DNA of 64,000 bases from Phytophthora sp. 'mugwort' (lineage: Eukaryota; Oomycota; Peronosporomycetes; Peronosporales; Peronosporaceae): assembly GCA_033558025.1 (NCBI GenBank), contig JAUCEF010000003.1, positions 310,001-374,000 on the forward strand, written 5' to 3'. The translations under genes were made by a program, and so were the position numbers. The number at the start of each line of letters is the position of its first letter. Position 1 is the stretch's first letter. A model generated the notes under the pieces. The model did no database searches. It saw only the letters and a program-made list of their open reading frames with translations, and was not told the origin of the DNA. Below are positions 1 through 8,347 of this stretch, one piece after another.

Positions 1-115
1 ACATTCGATTGCCAGATCTGGATGCCAAAACACTCGTAATTGTTTCAGCCTAACCGTCGGAAATGCGGTCGTAAACGCCAGATTAGTGATAGTCTCCAAA
101 TCATGATCAGAACGC

Positions 116-409
116 TTGTATATAAGCAACACATTGACCAAGCTGCTTACGATAAGCTCAGCATCGACGACAAAAAAAAAGTCCAAGGAGATCCTTGCCA
201 TCACCCATCTCCTGTATAATTTCCACGATAAGCTCGAGGACCCGCTTCAGACTCTACGAGCCGAGTATGATAAGCTAAAAGGAGAGCTTCAATTAGGCAA
301 TGATGCTTGGAGCATCATAAAGCAGCTAAAGTCTCTCACGGTAGATATGTACAGCAATCAACTTATCAATGATAACGAATTTAGAGATATTATCACCCGC
401 CTACTATAG
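116..409 (+). CDS. Hypothetical viral protein, N-terminal part
   Basis: An uninterrupted 97-codon frame opening with a non-ATG codon. The product is mostly helical, with a KKKSKE stretch near residue 20 and alternating charged and leucine positions over residues 35-70 that would fit a short coiled coil. I do not recognise the family. It ends just before a second open frame (418-666) in another phase, and the two may be one gene broken by a frameshift near 410. It shares the strand of the packaging ATPase and lies in the virus-derived block, so a viral origin is likely; no function is inferred. Confidence 0.4.
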   Translation: MYISNTLTKLLTISSASTTKKKSKEILAITHLLYNFHDKLEDPLQTLRAEYDKLKGELQLGNDAWSIIKQLKSLTVDMYSNQLINDNEFRDIITRLL

Positions 410-417
410 TCAGAGAT

Positions 418-666
418 AATGTTTTCTTCAATCCGCGCATTATTTCAAGTTCTGGTGGCAGCTACGGTGATAACGCTGATCTCGATGTTGCTGAGCTTAA
501 AACTATCATGAAGAATTTAATCATCAACGATCGACCTCAGAAGACACAGGCAGCTGTGTGGGCAGCTGATTTAAACAAAACTAACAAGAAGGTGGATGCA
601 TCGACTCAGACTCAAGGTGGGGGAGTATGGGCTTACCAACCAAAGAAAAAAAAACAAAAACAGTAA
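418..666 (+). pseudogene. Hypothetical viral protein, C-terminal fragment without its own start
   Basis: This frame is open for 82 codons with no ATG near its beginning and ends in a very lysine-rich tail (KKKKQKQ, then stop). Its middle holds a hydrophilic stretch with paired tryptophans (AVWAADLNK and GGVWAY). It follows the 116-409 frame almost directly but in another phase, so the simplest reading is one gene with a frameshift at about 405-420. A basic tail would suit a nucleic-acid-binding virion or packaging protein, but this is only a guess. The family is unknown. Confidence 0.35.
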
Positions 667-687
667 AAAAACGTTTGCCATCTAACT

Positions 688-991
688 TTATTCCATTTCG
701 CATGAGTTTATTTCGATTCCCACGATATACGTTGATTTTTTATCACTAATACTAATCTCAAGTATTGCAGATTCACCATCAGGACTCTGTGTGAGGAGAA
801 ACACGCTATCACCTAAACCTATGATTTCATCGGCTTTCAATAAAGCCGAACCAATGATTTGACTTGGCTCATCGGTAGTCAAATTGTTCTGAGGTCTTTA
901 CTCGGTCCGCACCCATGATCATATTAGCTCCAAAGATATTGCTTACCGAACCAGTCAGCTGTACATTTGCTAGTATGGATTGCTTCGGTTC
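688..991 (-). pseudogene. Small hypothetical viral protein with one frameshift
   Basis: Two open pieces overlap on the minus strand (991-869 and 882-688) in different frames. The upstream piece begins directly after a stop, so its start is missing or shifted. The downstream piece encodes a mixed alpha/beta sequence of 64 residues ending in NSCEME. The valine-isoleucine-glycine pattern suggests beta strands. It lies directly downstream of the fibre gene on the same strand (25 bp gap) and may have been transcribed with it. I do not recognise the family. Confidence 0.35.
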
Positions 992-1015
992 TTACCATTG
1001 TCAGATACATTAAGC

Positions 1016-2729
1016 TTATCTTATAATCGCTCGCAGATCCTCAATCTCCTTAATTAAGACTGAATCATATTGTATGTAGTTATACGACTATAATCAACGT
1101 TGAGCTGCTGCTTGGCTGGCTCTACTGAAGGGTCATATCCCTCCTCGATATCGTCTCGATAGAAACCGATACCAAATCAGTCAGATGAGCCGAAATGAGA
1201 TCTTGACCAATGAGACAGACCTCTTGGCCGATTCTCGGATTCGATCCAGTCGTATAATCATACATCAACGCTGTCGTAGAGTCTTTAGATACGATCAAGA
1301 TGTGCAACCTGAATATTCTGCTCAAGGCGTCTGTCTGAGGTCATAGTCATCGCTTGCGCTGCAATGAATCCTCCGAACACAGCACTAACGCTATAGCCTA
1401 TAGGGTCTAGAACGCTCTCGGTCACTCCTGAGTCAGTCCTCAGTCTGTAGACCGTATTACCGCCCATCCCGAACGTGAAAGAAGCTACGCCAAGAACGCT
1501 AATGGACAGGAAGGAGAGGTCGTACCGATCCCAACTCGACCCCCAGCGGTTAAAATCATCTGAGTCGTATTACTTGCCCCGAAACGGAGGCCTGACGAAC
1601 TGATACATCCGACCCAGCAGTCATTCGCTGAGGTGCTATTAGAGCCGTTATGAACCTCTATTTGGCATTCCACGGGCGTCGCATTAGAACCAACGAATCG
1701 GTACATTCTGGTGTAGCTCGAGTCAAGGTAATCAAAACCGCTTGCTTTGATGGATAGGTATTCAGTCGATGCCAAGCTGTTTATACCAAGAAGATCCGTA
1801 AGCTCCTACCGATGTAATAAAAGATTGGTTGCCGTACCCCAAGAATCCATTAAGCAACCCACTCGAAGTTATGTTGCCAGATACGCTTAGAGAAGCCAGC
1901 GTACCAACACTCGTTATATTTGGTATATTTGGCTGGAAGGCAGTCTGGATAGTACCTGAAAGCGATGTAGCAGATATCGTACCAATATTTGAAATATTGC
2001 GACTTGATGATATTACTGTCGTAGAACCAATTTGAAGCGATCCGAAGTCGCCAATCGTGCCAGAAGTCTTCGTAGTACCATTGACGGTAGCAGCTGAGGA
2101 TGAATTAACACCTGACAAGTCTTTCATTGAATTGAGAACCATTGTCGTAGAGCCAGTAGCACCGCCCTCTGTTATGCCGAGGTAGTACGCTTGATTAAAC
2201 GTAGTGTAAGCCGATACACCATCCCAAAACTTCAACGATGGTATCTGTAAGCCTGTTCCTGCTGTAGCCAGCGTCAGCGCTGAGAGAGTACCAACAGGCG
2301 TAATTGATGGCTGGGCTGCCGTTTTAATGCTCCCATAAATGTTGGTAGCAGTGGGCGAGCTGATAGTAGCAATAGCGCCTGAGCCGTCAAGTACCAAAGC
2401 GTTTTCATTAGCAGATGTACCTGGAGTGGTGCCCATGACATATTCAGGAGAAGATGACACGCTGGAGCCATTCACAGTTAGACTGCTACAAGATAATCCC
2501 CAATGCCACCAATACCTTTGTTTGTATCCGGGATAAGGGCTATACTTTGTGTTGCCGTTTCAGGAGTAGTACCGGTAATGTAGGTTAGTCGGTAATCATT
2601 CTTACGAAGGTATAAAGTCTGCGCATATTCATATGTTAGATAACCATTGGCGTCTAACGACAGATAGAATGCAGGATTGTAGATCGGTGATATGAATATT
2701 GGCTGAGGATACGAGAAACCAGAACTCAT
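1016..2729 (-). pseudogene. Virion fibre protein with C-terminal S74 intramolecular chaperone domain (frameshifted)
   Basis: Successive minus-strand frames read as one fibre. The N-terminal 83 codons (2729-2478) form a short head. Codons from 2475 to 1762 hold repeats of the form QPxITxVGTLxxLxxSG, typical of beta-structured viral and phage fibres. The next piece ends in GRVGIGTTSPS, a common junction ahead of an S74 domain. The following pieces carry SDRRLEQNI and, later, IGQDL with SAHLTDLVS, which match the S74 chaperone that trimerises a fibre and then cuts itself off. The last frame ends near 1016 in a short helical tail (KEIEDLRAII), as in the S74 coiled-coil stalk. At least five frame changes break the gene. 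Role in life: host attachment at the virion surface (inferred). Confidence 0.8.
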
Positions 2730-2880
2730 GTTTGTTTTTATCTCAATCTATATAGATCCAGCGATTAAAAGACACGAGCATAAGCGCTATTCCAGATTTT
2801 TGGTGTTTCATTGCCGAAAAAGTTCAAACCTGCCGGCATGGGCGATATTCCTGTGCTTGCCATAAAAAAAGCTATTTAGA

Positions 2881-3454
2881 ATGGTGAGGATCCTTGTCCC
2901 CTCATTCAGTGGGAAGAACAATCTATGCATTTTCATTCTCAAGCATTCACCTCATGTGTTTGCTCATCTCACGATTATTGCTCGTAATCCACATCAAGAA
3001 CTGTATGAGTACCTCCGCGAGAAGCTTGAATATTTCATTACTTTTGCCGACCCAGTACACCCCCGAAAGTTGATCAAGTGCGTCATACACCCATGAGCTC
3101 CAACAAACCTGAGCTTGTTATCATAGACGACTACAGCAACGCCAAGCTACTCCAGAACGAATATCTTTTCCCACTATTTCCCACGTGGAAGACACTTTAC
3201 ACTATCAACCATATTCCTAAGCCATAGCTATTTTGATTCGGTTAAATTCTGAGTATGTAGCAATTCTAAAGGCCAATTCAAAGCGTGCTTTACAAATGGT
3301 AGTAAAGGATTTCAATATTAGGGGCATAGATGATCGCTCAATCGTCTATTATTACAATAAGGCAACAGAAAGAAAAATTCAGATGTTGCTCATCGACTTT
3401 GTGAAGGGGGAAATTAGGTACAATTTCGATAAGCCAGCCAAGACTGAACAATGA
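2881..3454 (+). pseudogene. A32-type DNA packaging ATPase, broken in three frames
   Basis: Frame one (2881-3096) begins with hydrophobic residues and a degenerate Walker A, PSFSGKNN, followed by a lysine/histidine helix and the YEYLREKL stretch typical of this family. A second, 44-codon frame (3093-3227) holds the Walker B region ELVIIDDYSN. The third (3233-3454) carries the C-terminal part with NSKRALQMVVKDFNI and ends RYNFDK. The order and spacing match the FtsK/HerA-type genome-packaging ATPases of Polintons, virophages and large DNA viruses. The Walker A now has NN where K[ST] is expected, so it would not work even if the frame were whole. It would have driven viral DNA into the capsid. 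Confidence 0.8.
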
Positions 3455-3603
3455 GCTGACGCTCGGGCTGATAAGTCATAGAAATATCCATCCTTCGGCC
3501 TTGCCGTAATATGAATAAGTGTCAGCTAGATTTTTACGATAATTATATACTGCAACATGGCGAGCTTCTCAAAAACCGATAGTACCAATCTCGTAGCAAA
3601 CGG

Positions 3604-3635
3604 ATATAACTCGTCGTTTCCACGACGAGTTATAT
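3604..3635. terminator. Perfect 14-bp hairpin, possible viral transcript-end signal
   Basis: Bases 3604-3617 pair without mismatch with 3622-3635 around a TTCC loop. The hairpin lies about 150 bp past the ATPase stop. Perfect hairpins mark transcript ends in several large DNA viruses and virophages; applying that role here is inference. Confidence 0.5.
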
Positions 3636-3770
3636 AGCTCGAGCAACTACAAATAAAACAACAAAAAACCAAGTTTTAATACTAAACCAAAAAGATCCTG
3701 CAAAATAGCTCGAGCAACTACAAATAAAACAACAAAAAACAAATTTTAATACTAAACCAATAAGATCCTG
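3635..3770. repeat. Two direct repeats of about 65 bp
   Basis: Copy one (3635-3700) and copy two (3706-3770) both begin TAGCTCGAGCAACTAC and end AAGATCCTG, with a few differences. The repeats are A-rich, noncoding, and sit between the hairpin and the tRNA-like units. They may be the trace of a local duplication; a regulatory role cannot be read from the sequence. Confidence 0.7.
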
Positions 3771-3790
3771 GTAAAACATCTTTATATTGT

Positions 3791-3842
3791 TATTTTATGT
3801 AATAGGGAACAGAAGATTAAAGGTTCAAATCCTTTTCTTCCG
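3791..3842 (+). pseudogene. tRNA fossil lacking its anticodon arm
   Basis: The D-loop-like string GTAATAGGGAAC is followed almost at once by a perfect T-arm (AAAGG, loop TTCAAAT, CCTTT, 3819-3835). The neighbouring complete unit has about 19 bases, an anticodon arm, between the same two landmarks. The parallel suggests a tRNA that lost its anticodon arm. Confidence 0.45.
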
Positions 3843-3859
3843 AAAAAGGAAGAAAATAT

Positions 3860-3933
3860 AAGATGAGATAGAGTAATAGGTAACTTATCAGGCTCATAAT
3901 CTGAAGATGTAGGTTCAAATCCTATCTATTTTA
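3860..3933 (+). tRNA. tRNA-Met-like (anticodon CAT)
   Basis: The anticodon stem 3888-3892/3900-3904 closes a seven-base loop CTCATAA with anticodon CAT at 3895-3897. The T-arm is GTAGG, TTCAAAT, CCTAT (3909-3925). A D-stem GAGT/ACTT encloses a loop with GG. The acceptor stem pairs only partly (AAGATGA with CTATTTT, with wobbles and one A-C mismatch) and the spacing before the D-stem is long, so the gene may be degraded. An organellar origin is an alternative to a viral one. Confidence 0.5.
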
Positions 3934-4000
3934 AAAAATTCCTACTATTTCATTAGTAAATACAAGTCAAACTATACAAAATATTAATTATCCTGTAGTA

Positions 4001-4899
4001 ATGAATTCTAAAAATATCAGTTTCCGGGATCGGCAGCTGACTTCCGCGATGTTGTCTGTGCAATCCAATCAATATCGATGTACAACAGTGAGTATAACAT
4101 CGATTCTGTACAATTTCAAACACGAGCCTGAAGCTTGAAGTACCAACCGTTGCTACCACCTCTAGCATTAGTATCAACCTTGCTGATGGCATTTACTCCT
4201 GTGAAGATATTAGCCGCAGCATCCATACATCCTTTTGTTAATGTAAGGGCATACTTAATCGATGGATCTGGGAATAACGTTTTCTATATCAACGTTAGTA
4301 AAAAAAACAGTGTGTATTACGAATGCCAGGTCGACTTTTCTCCGACTCCTTCGAGCCTTCCTGTGGGCTACACGAGACCTGCTACTGATCTATACTCAGC
4401 TGGGTGGTACTGATTTGCCTACAACTACTCGCGTTCTACGCCTAATTATTGATAATGCGGAGTTTGGGAAGATTGTTGGACTGACTGCTGGTACATACCC
4501 TACTGCCTCAGCGACAGTTGTCAGCGCTCATCTATCCAATGTCATTCCACAATACATCCTACGAGTTCATACATAGTCCGTTGCGATTTGATCAAAAATG
4601 ACTATGTAGCATCTGGAGATATTGTAAGTGCCTTTGATAGAGGTGATGCTCAGATTGGACAGCTGATTAGCTACAAGCCGTCTCAGTACGCCTGGACGAA
4701 TTGTCACAATGGGTCTCGATCAATGATCACAATCAGTATTTATAACCAGAACGATAAAAAGGTGATCTCTCGCGATACTTCAGTTTCAATCATGCTCTTG
4801 CTACGACAAAAAAAATATGCTGGCTACTGCAGCTTTTTTTTACCTCACAATCTAAAGGATCCCCCGGTCTTCCTCATAGCGCGGATCTTAGCCATGTGA
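4001..4899 (+). pseudogene. Penton (single jelly-roll minor capsid) protein, frameshifted
   Basis: The start ATG at 4001 opens a 45-codon frame (MNSKNISFRDRQLTSAM...). The reading then passes through frames at about 4135-4413, 4262-4576 and 4588-4899. Recognisable pieces are SISINLADGIYSCEDIS, then GSGNNVFYINV, and late in the protein GQLISYKPSQYAWTN and SVSIMLLLR. This order of beta-strand motifs fits the penton proteins of Polinton-like viruses, which fill the fivefold corners of the capsid. The reading passes over the end of the convergent basic gene by about 55 bp, probably because the original stop was lost by a shift in the A-run at 4807-4815. Family assignment is from memory of the motif order. 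Confidence 0.68.
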
Positions 4900-5129
4900 T
4901 CTTTTGCTTCTTGAGAACCCTTTGCTAATTTCTTAACCTTTGGCTTGGCAACGCCTATTCCATAGCGACGACGGACGTCACCACGAAGCGGCTTGATCAA
5001 ATCCCCATGCTCAGGCTTATTAGTCTTGGAAAGTAGATACTTTTCGTCAGCATCGGCTACATCAGTGAGAATACCTTTGCGCTTTGTGTAAACGAGAACA
5101 CGTTTCGCCCCTTTCTTAACATCAGTCAT
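4845..5129 (-). CDS. Small lysine/arginine-rich protein, possible virion core protein
   Basis: A complete 94-codon ATG frame. The product is strongly basic (KKGAKR, RRRYGIGV, KPKVKKLAKG, MAKIRAMRK) with an acidic patch near residue 25. Such composition fits DNA-binding core proteins found in adenovirus-like and Polinton-like genomes, but I cannot name a family. Its start overlaps by a few bases the end of the upstream minor capsid gene (5126), suggesting a shared transcript. It is one of the few genes in the virus block still open from start to stop. Confidence 0.5.
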   Translation of the reverse strand: MTDVKKGAKRVLVYTKRKGILTDVADADEKYLLSKTNKPEHGDLIKPLRGDVRRRYGIGVAKPKVKKLAKGSQEAKDHMAKIRAMRKTGGSFRL

Positions 5130-5647
5130 GGCAAGACGCCCCCCCCCCCCCCCCTCCCCCCCCCGTCAATATTAGAATGATGCGGGTGAAAACCCTCTTC
5201 GTCATCATAAACACCGATACCTGTCCTGGATCGGATAGCAGCTCTCGTTGGGATAGCTACGGTTGGTTGGCCAGCGTACGTTGCAAGGACGGGTACAGCT
5301 ACATCAGCAACTCGAGACAAATGCCCGAGTACTTTGCAATTTGAAAGCGGATTTCACTCCTCCCCAAATCTTACCCCATATGCTCGCCCCGTGCATGTCA
5401 CCTCCTTGCATATGCTTGAACGCATAACCAATTTCTTTCTTTATGATAGGCAAACGCGTTCCATTGCCAGATTTTAAACTCGATGAGCTTTCGCATACGA
5501 CTCAGGATGAAGATGAGCGTTGCACCAGAACCACTCAACTCATCTTTAGTAAAATATAAAGTACCTGTCTTAAAGGCTCTCTTGAGCTTTGACGCGGGTA
5601 TCGTCGCTGAACCTGCTAATTCTTTGAACGTCGTGATTACACTTCAT
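5126..5647 (-). pseudogene. pVI-like minor capsid protein (frameshifted)
   Basis: Three minus-strand frames carry consecutive parts. The first has FKELAGSATIPASKLKRA followed by TLYFTKDELSGSG, a pattern seen in the minor virion proteins of adintoviruses and Polinton-like viruses. The second has TRLPIIKKEIGYAF and a glycine-rich MQGGDMHG patch with SIWGKIWGGVKSA, an amphipathic stretch. The third (5320-5126) has VADVAVPVLATYAGQPTVAI and ends in polyglycine made by the C-run at 5139-5164. In life such proteins line the inner capsid and may disrupt membranes. The polyglycine end is probably an expanded homopolymer rather than original coding. Confidence 0.6.
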
Positions 5648-5661
5648 GACTGATTTGTTAT

Positions 5662-6039
5662 CTAAGGAATGATTAAATTCAAGTTTTTGAACCGATTTAA
5701 TAGATTCATCTTCTTATTTTGTTTGCAATATAGCCAGAGCATGCACCATATACCACAATAGTCACCATACGTATCTTGATATTCTTTGGGATTATATTTC
5801 CGATTCCATACTTTGTCGGGACCTACTTCACCCATTCAATTAAAGAATTCTCCATCGTGGACAGCCCGCCAATGTCCTACATCACGGTTAGGAGGCCTCA
5901 ACAAGACCAAGTAGGTACCTTCTTTGAATCGGTTTCGATATTACATTCGATTCGAATATACCATCCAGATGTACTTCAATTCGATCTGCAACCTTGATAG
6001 ATCGTGGTCACTGGTGATTGATTTGATGAGATCGCTCAT
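5662..6039 (-). pseudogene. Adenain-like cysteine protease with two in-frame stops
   Basis: The gene reads in one frame from ATG (6039) to TAG (5662), 125 codons, interrupted by one TAA and one TGA. Catalytic landmarks are present: histidine in VGHWRAV, a glutamine in NPKEYQDTYG, and the cysteine in DYCGIWCMLWLYC. This His...Gln...Cys layout is that of the adenovirus protease/ULP1 fold used by Polintons and Polinton-like viruses to mature their capsid proteins. No frameshift is needed, only two nonsense changes, so this is one of the best preserved viral genes. It starts 48 bp from the divergent capsid gene, and the gap holds TATATAAG. Confidence 0.78.
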
Positions 6040-6087
6040 AATATTTAATTTCAACGAAAGTATATAAGAAACCATATAGATGCAACA
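6040..6087. promoter_or_regulatory. Divergent promoter region between protease and capsid genes
   Basis: Only 48 bp separate the two divergent start codons. The gap is AT-rich and holds AATATTTAATTTC and a TATA-like TATATAAG at about 6060. It is the only place from which both late-type genes could start; promoter function is inferred from position. Confidence 0.4.
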
Positions 6088-7809
6088 ATGAGCGAAACTC
6101 AACTATCCGATCAGTATTTGTACCAGAGCTCGCTGCAAAGCGATCCGGAAATCAAGGTATCTTCTGGCAAATGCGTACCATTTGTGATCGATCTGAATCA
6201 AGGCTCGTATCAGAATGGTGTTATCACTATCGATGCTACAGCTCAGCTAAACGGCTCTGAAGAGATTTGCGTGTCTTCGCGATGCATACATCATGCTCCC
6301 ATACAAGGTCTCGATGAAAAATGGTGCTACTGCTCAGACCGCTGCTGCCAATCACTTCTATGCTACTTTAAAGTGTGACAACTGGAATGTTATCGACAGC
6401 ATGTCTCTGGAACTCAATGGTAAGACCATTGTCTCGATGGCTGATTACAAGCTTTTTGGAACAATGTCCGCGCTCAGACAAGCTACAGCTCTAAGTACGT
6501 TAAGAAGCACGGAGCTGAATCGTTCCTTGATCCGGATGCTGCTCAGTCAGCTTTGTACAGTTCAGCTACAAGCTCGACTACTGGAGATGGATAAACAAAC
6601 ACTACTGCCTTCTCATCTTCGTTCGCAACAACTGGTCCCTCTTGGGGGGGGGGGGGGCTCTATCGCTAACGATGGTCTCGTAAAGCGTCTGTTGTCGAAC
6701 CATCGTACGCTGGATCTGATTTCTCCACGTCGTGTCCTTCACTTGGCGCGGGTGCAGCTTCTACCGCAACCTCAAATTAATTGGCGCGTGGTGCCTCGTA
6801 GCTGGCGTCGCCACGGCTAATGGAATTATGGGGACGTGGAACTACATGCTAAAGGTAAAGCTAACTGATCTTCACCCTATCTTTAAGGAGTTAGACCTCA
6901 TGGCGAATCCCCAAATCCGCTTCCGCTTCGGAGTCAATCAGGGTACCTCTACTATTGGCGTGGATGCTTCGAATGGTATGTCTCTAACCAGCACTACTCT
7001 TGCCTCTGGTAATACCTGTCCAACCATGTTTTCTGCTTCTTCTACTGGGAATCCGATGACTGGAGTCCTACTTGCTTCTGCCGGGTTCAATATTGCTTGG
7101 GGTGCTGTTGTCAATACGCTCGAGCCTACTGTTGATGGTACTTACATGCCATTTACCACTTCTCGTCTTTACGTTCCGTTTGTGCGTCTTGAGAACCCCC
7201 AAGCAATCATCTCAAAACCTGTAAAGAAGGTCCGCTATAATGATTGTTATGCCCAATGGTTCTATCAGCGCGCTGGAACTGGTAAACAATCGACTCACTT
7301 AAGGCTGCATTCGATCTCCAACTGTAGCTTCTATTAAGAATGCAAAATATGTAATCTTAATGCATTTTTGCCGAGCAAACCGGTAGTTTTGCCTCAGCAG
7401 CAGTTGAGGAGTTCCAGAGTCCTTTCGATTCAGCTCCTTGGACTCTCCACCCCGGATCCAGTATTAGAAACTTTAATGTTCGTATCGGTTCCCAGCAGAC
7501 CTTCGATCTCAGCCATGACTACGATTTCCGCCACTTCACTAATGATGTAACTAAAATCGCTTCGATCAATGGTGATCTCACCCCTGAGCTGGTCGATGGT
7601 CTTCTCGACTATCAGACGTGGTCTCTAACTAACCGTGTTCTCATTGCTGACGTTAGTCGTCTAACCGAGCGCGATGTCCCCCAAGCGATGCAGATCCAAG
7701 GTGTTAATGCTGGATGCCAGGGCACCAATATGTTAGTATTGGCTGTGTCCGAACAAGAACTACCTTCGATAGACTAACTGGGGAGGTATTAGACTATATC
7801 ACATATTAA
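6088..7809 (+). pseudogene. Double jelly-roll major capsid protein, frameshifted
   Basis: Frame one from ATG 6088 holds the N-terminus with DLNQGSYQNGVITIDATAQL. Frame two (from about 6293) holds MKNGATAQTAAANHFYA then WNVIDSMSLELNGKTI. A third frame carries FWNNVRAQTSYSS at about 6454-6490. The 6732-7337 frame carries LHPIFKELDLMANPQIRF and later strands. The last piece runs from about 7385 to 7777 with SPFDSAPWTLHPGSSIRNFN, TWSLTNRVLIADVSR and QIQGVNAGCQGTNMLV. A final shift near 7770 would take the end to about 7809. These motifs, in this order, are those of Polinton-like major capsid proteins. At least five frameshifts and a G-run near 6645-6657 break it. It built the icosahedral shell. 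Confidence 0.82.
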
Positions 7810-7830
7810 AAAAAGAAAAAAAATAATATC

Positions 7831-8146
7831 TTAGTTCAATTCTGCTAAAAGCTTAGGGCATTTGTCAATTACAAATTGACTCTTAAGCCAATCAATATAA
7901 TTGGGATCAATTTGACTGGTCTGCTTGAAAGACTTACCTCGATGTTTTCATCACGTCATCATATATGAATTATCATCAGTTAGGAATTTGGAGTGTAGGA
8001 AGTAGTATTTTGATCTCCTCCCCAATATTTAAACTGGGTTGATTGAATACCCAACGGCAATACCCAGGATCAGAAGAATATACTTCTTCAATCTGGGTGC
8101 CCTTGTATTTTCCAATAGTTAATTCGTTCGACATATCTATATGCAT
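7831..8146 (-). pseudogene. Exonuclease-X C-terminal-like small protein, frameshifted
   Basis: The frame from ATG 8146 (or 8134) opens with LTIGKYKGTQIEEVYSSDPG and YCRWVFNQ. After a stop near 8000, other frames continue with a second, related unit containing HRGKSFKQTSQIDPNYIDW and CPKLLAELN. The repeated GKxKGxxxxxxxxxDPxYxxW pattern is typical of the small exodeoxyribonuclease-X C-terminal-like domain found in large DNA viruses and phages. Its role in viruses is not settled; nucleic-acid processing is likely. It converges on the capsid gene, whose end lies 22 bp away. It is the last viral-looking gene before unrelated sequence. Confidence 0.5.
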
Positions 8147-8347
8147 AGCCTATTATTTGTTTTTGAGAAAAAATATTAATTAGGGAGGTGCATGGTACTG
8201 TCGCTAAAGGAGTTTTAACCTATCTCAGACATGGTTAATATGAGTTAAATGACTCCTTTCGCTCTGAGGTTATGGATTGGTTGTCTGGTTAGAAACACCA
8301 GTTGGGTATTAGAAACGATTAAACCTACTCTCCTTGTAAAAATATAT

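Larger units (their letters stand above)
1..8160. mobile_element. Endogenous Polinton-like (adintovirus-like) virus, decayed; left end outside window
   Basis: This block is more AT-rich than what follows and has short, tightly packed genes on both strands. Together they form the morphogenesis module known from Polintons, Polinton-like viruses and adintoviruses: double jelly-roll capsid, penton, A32-type ATPase, adenain-like protease, pVI-like minor capsid protein and S74 fibre. Almost all genes carry frameshifts or stops, so the copy is not functional. I see no polymerase, primase-helicase, integrase or terminal inverted repeat; these may lie left of the window or be lost. The right edge is set by the last viral-looking gene (exonuclease-X tail, ending near 8146), just before a Crypton-like stretch. 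Assignment to this virus class rests on motif recognition, not on a search. Confidence 0.82.

Noticed and set aside
1829..2536. Plus-strand frames opposite the fibre gene
   Set aside because: They show no motif, while the minus strand carries clear fibre repeats in the same stretch.
3500..3950. Mitochondrial insertion (from the AT-rich tRNA-like units)
   Set aside because: Not excluded, but no mitochondrial protein or rRNA sequence is next to it, and viral genes flank it closely on both sides, so a viral or captured origin is preferred.
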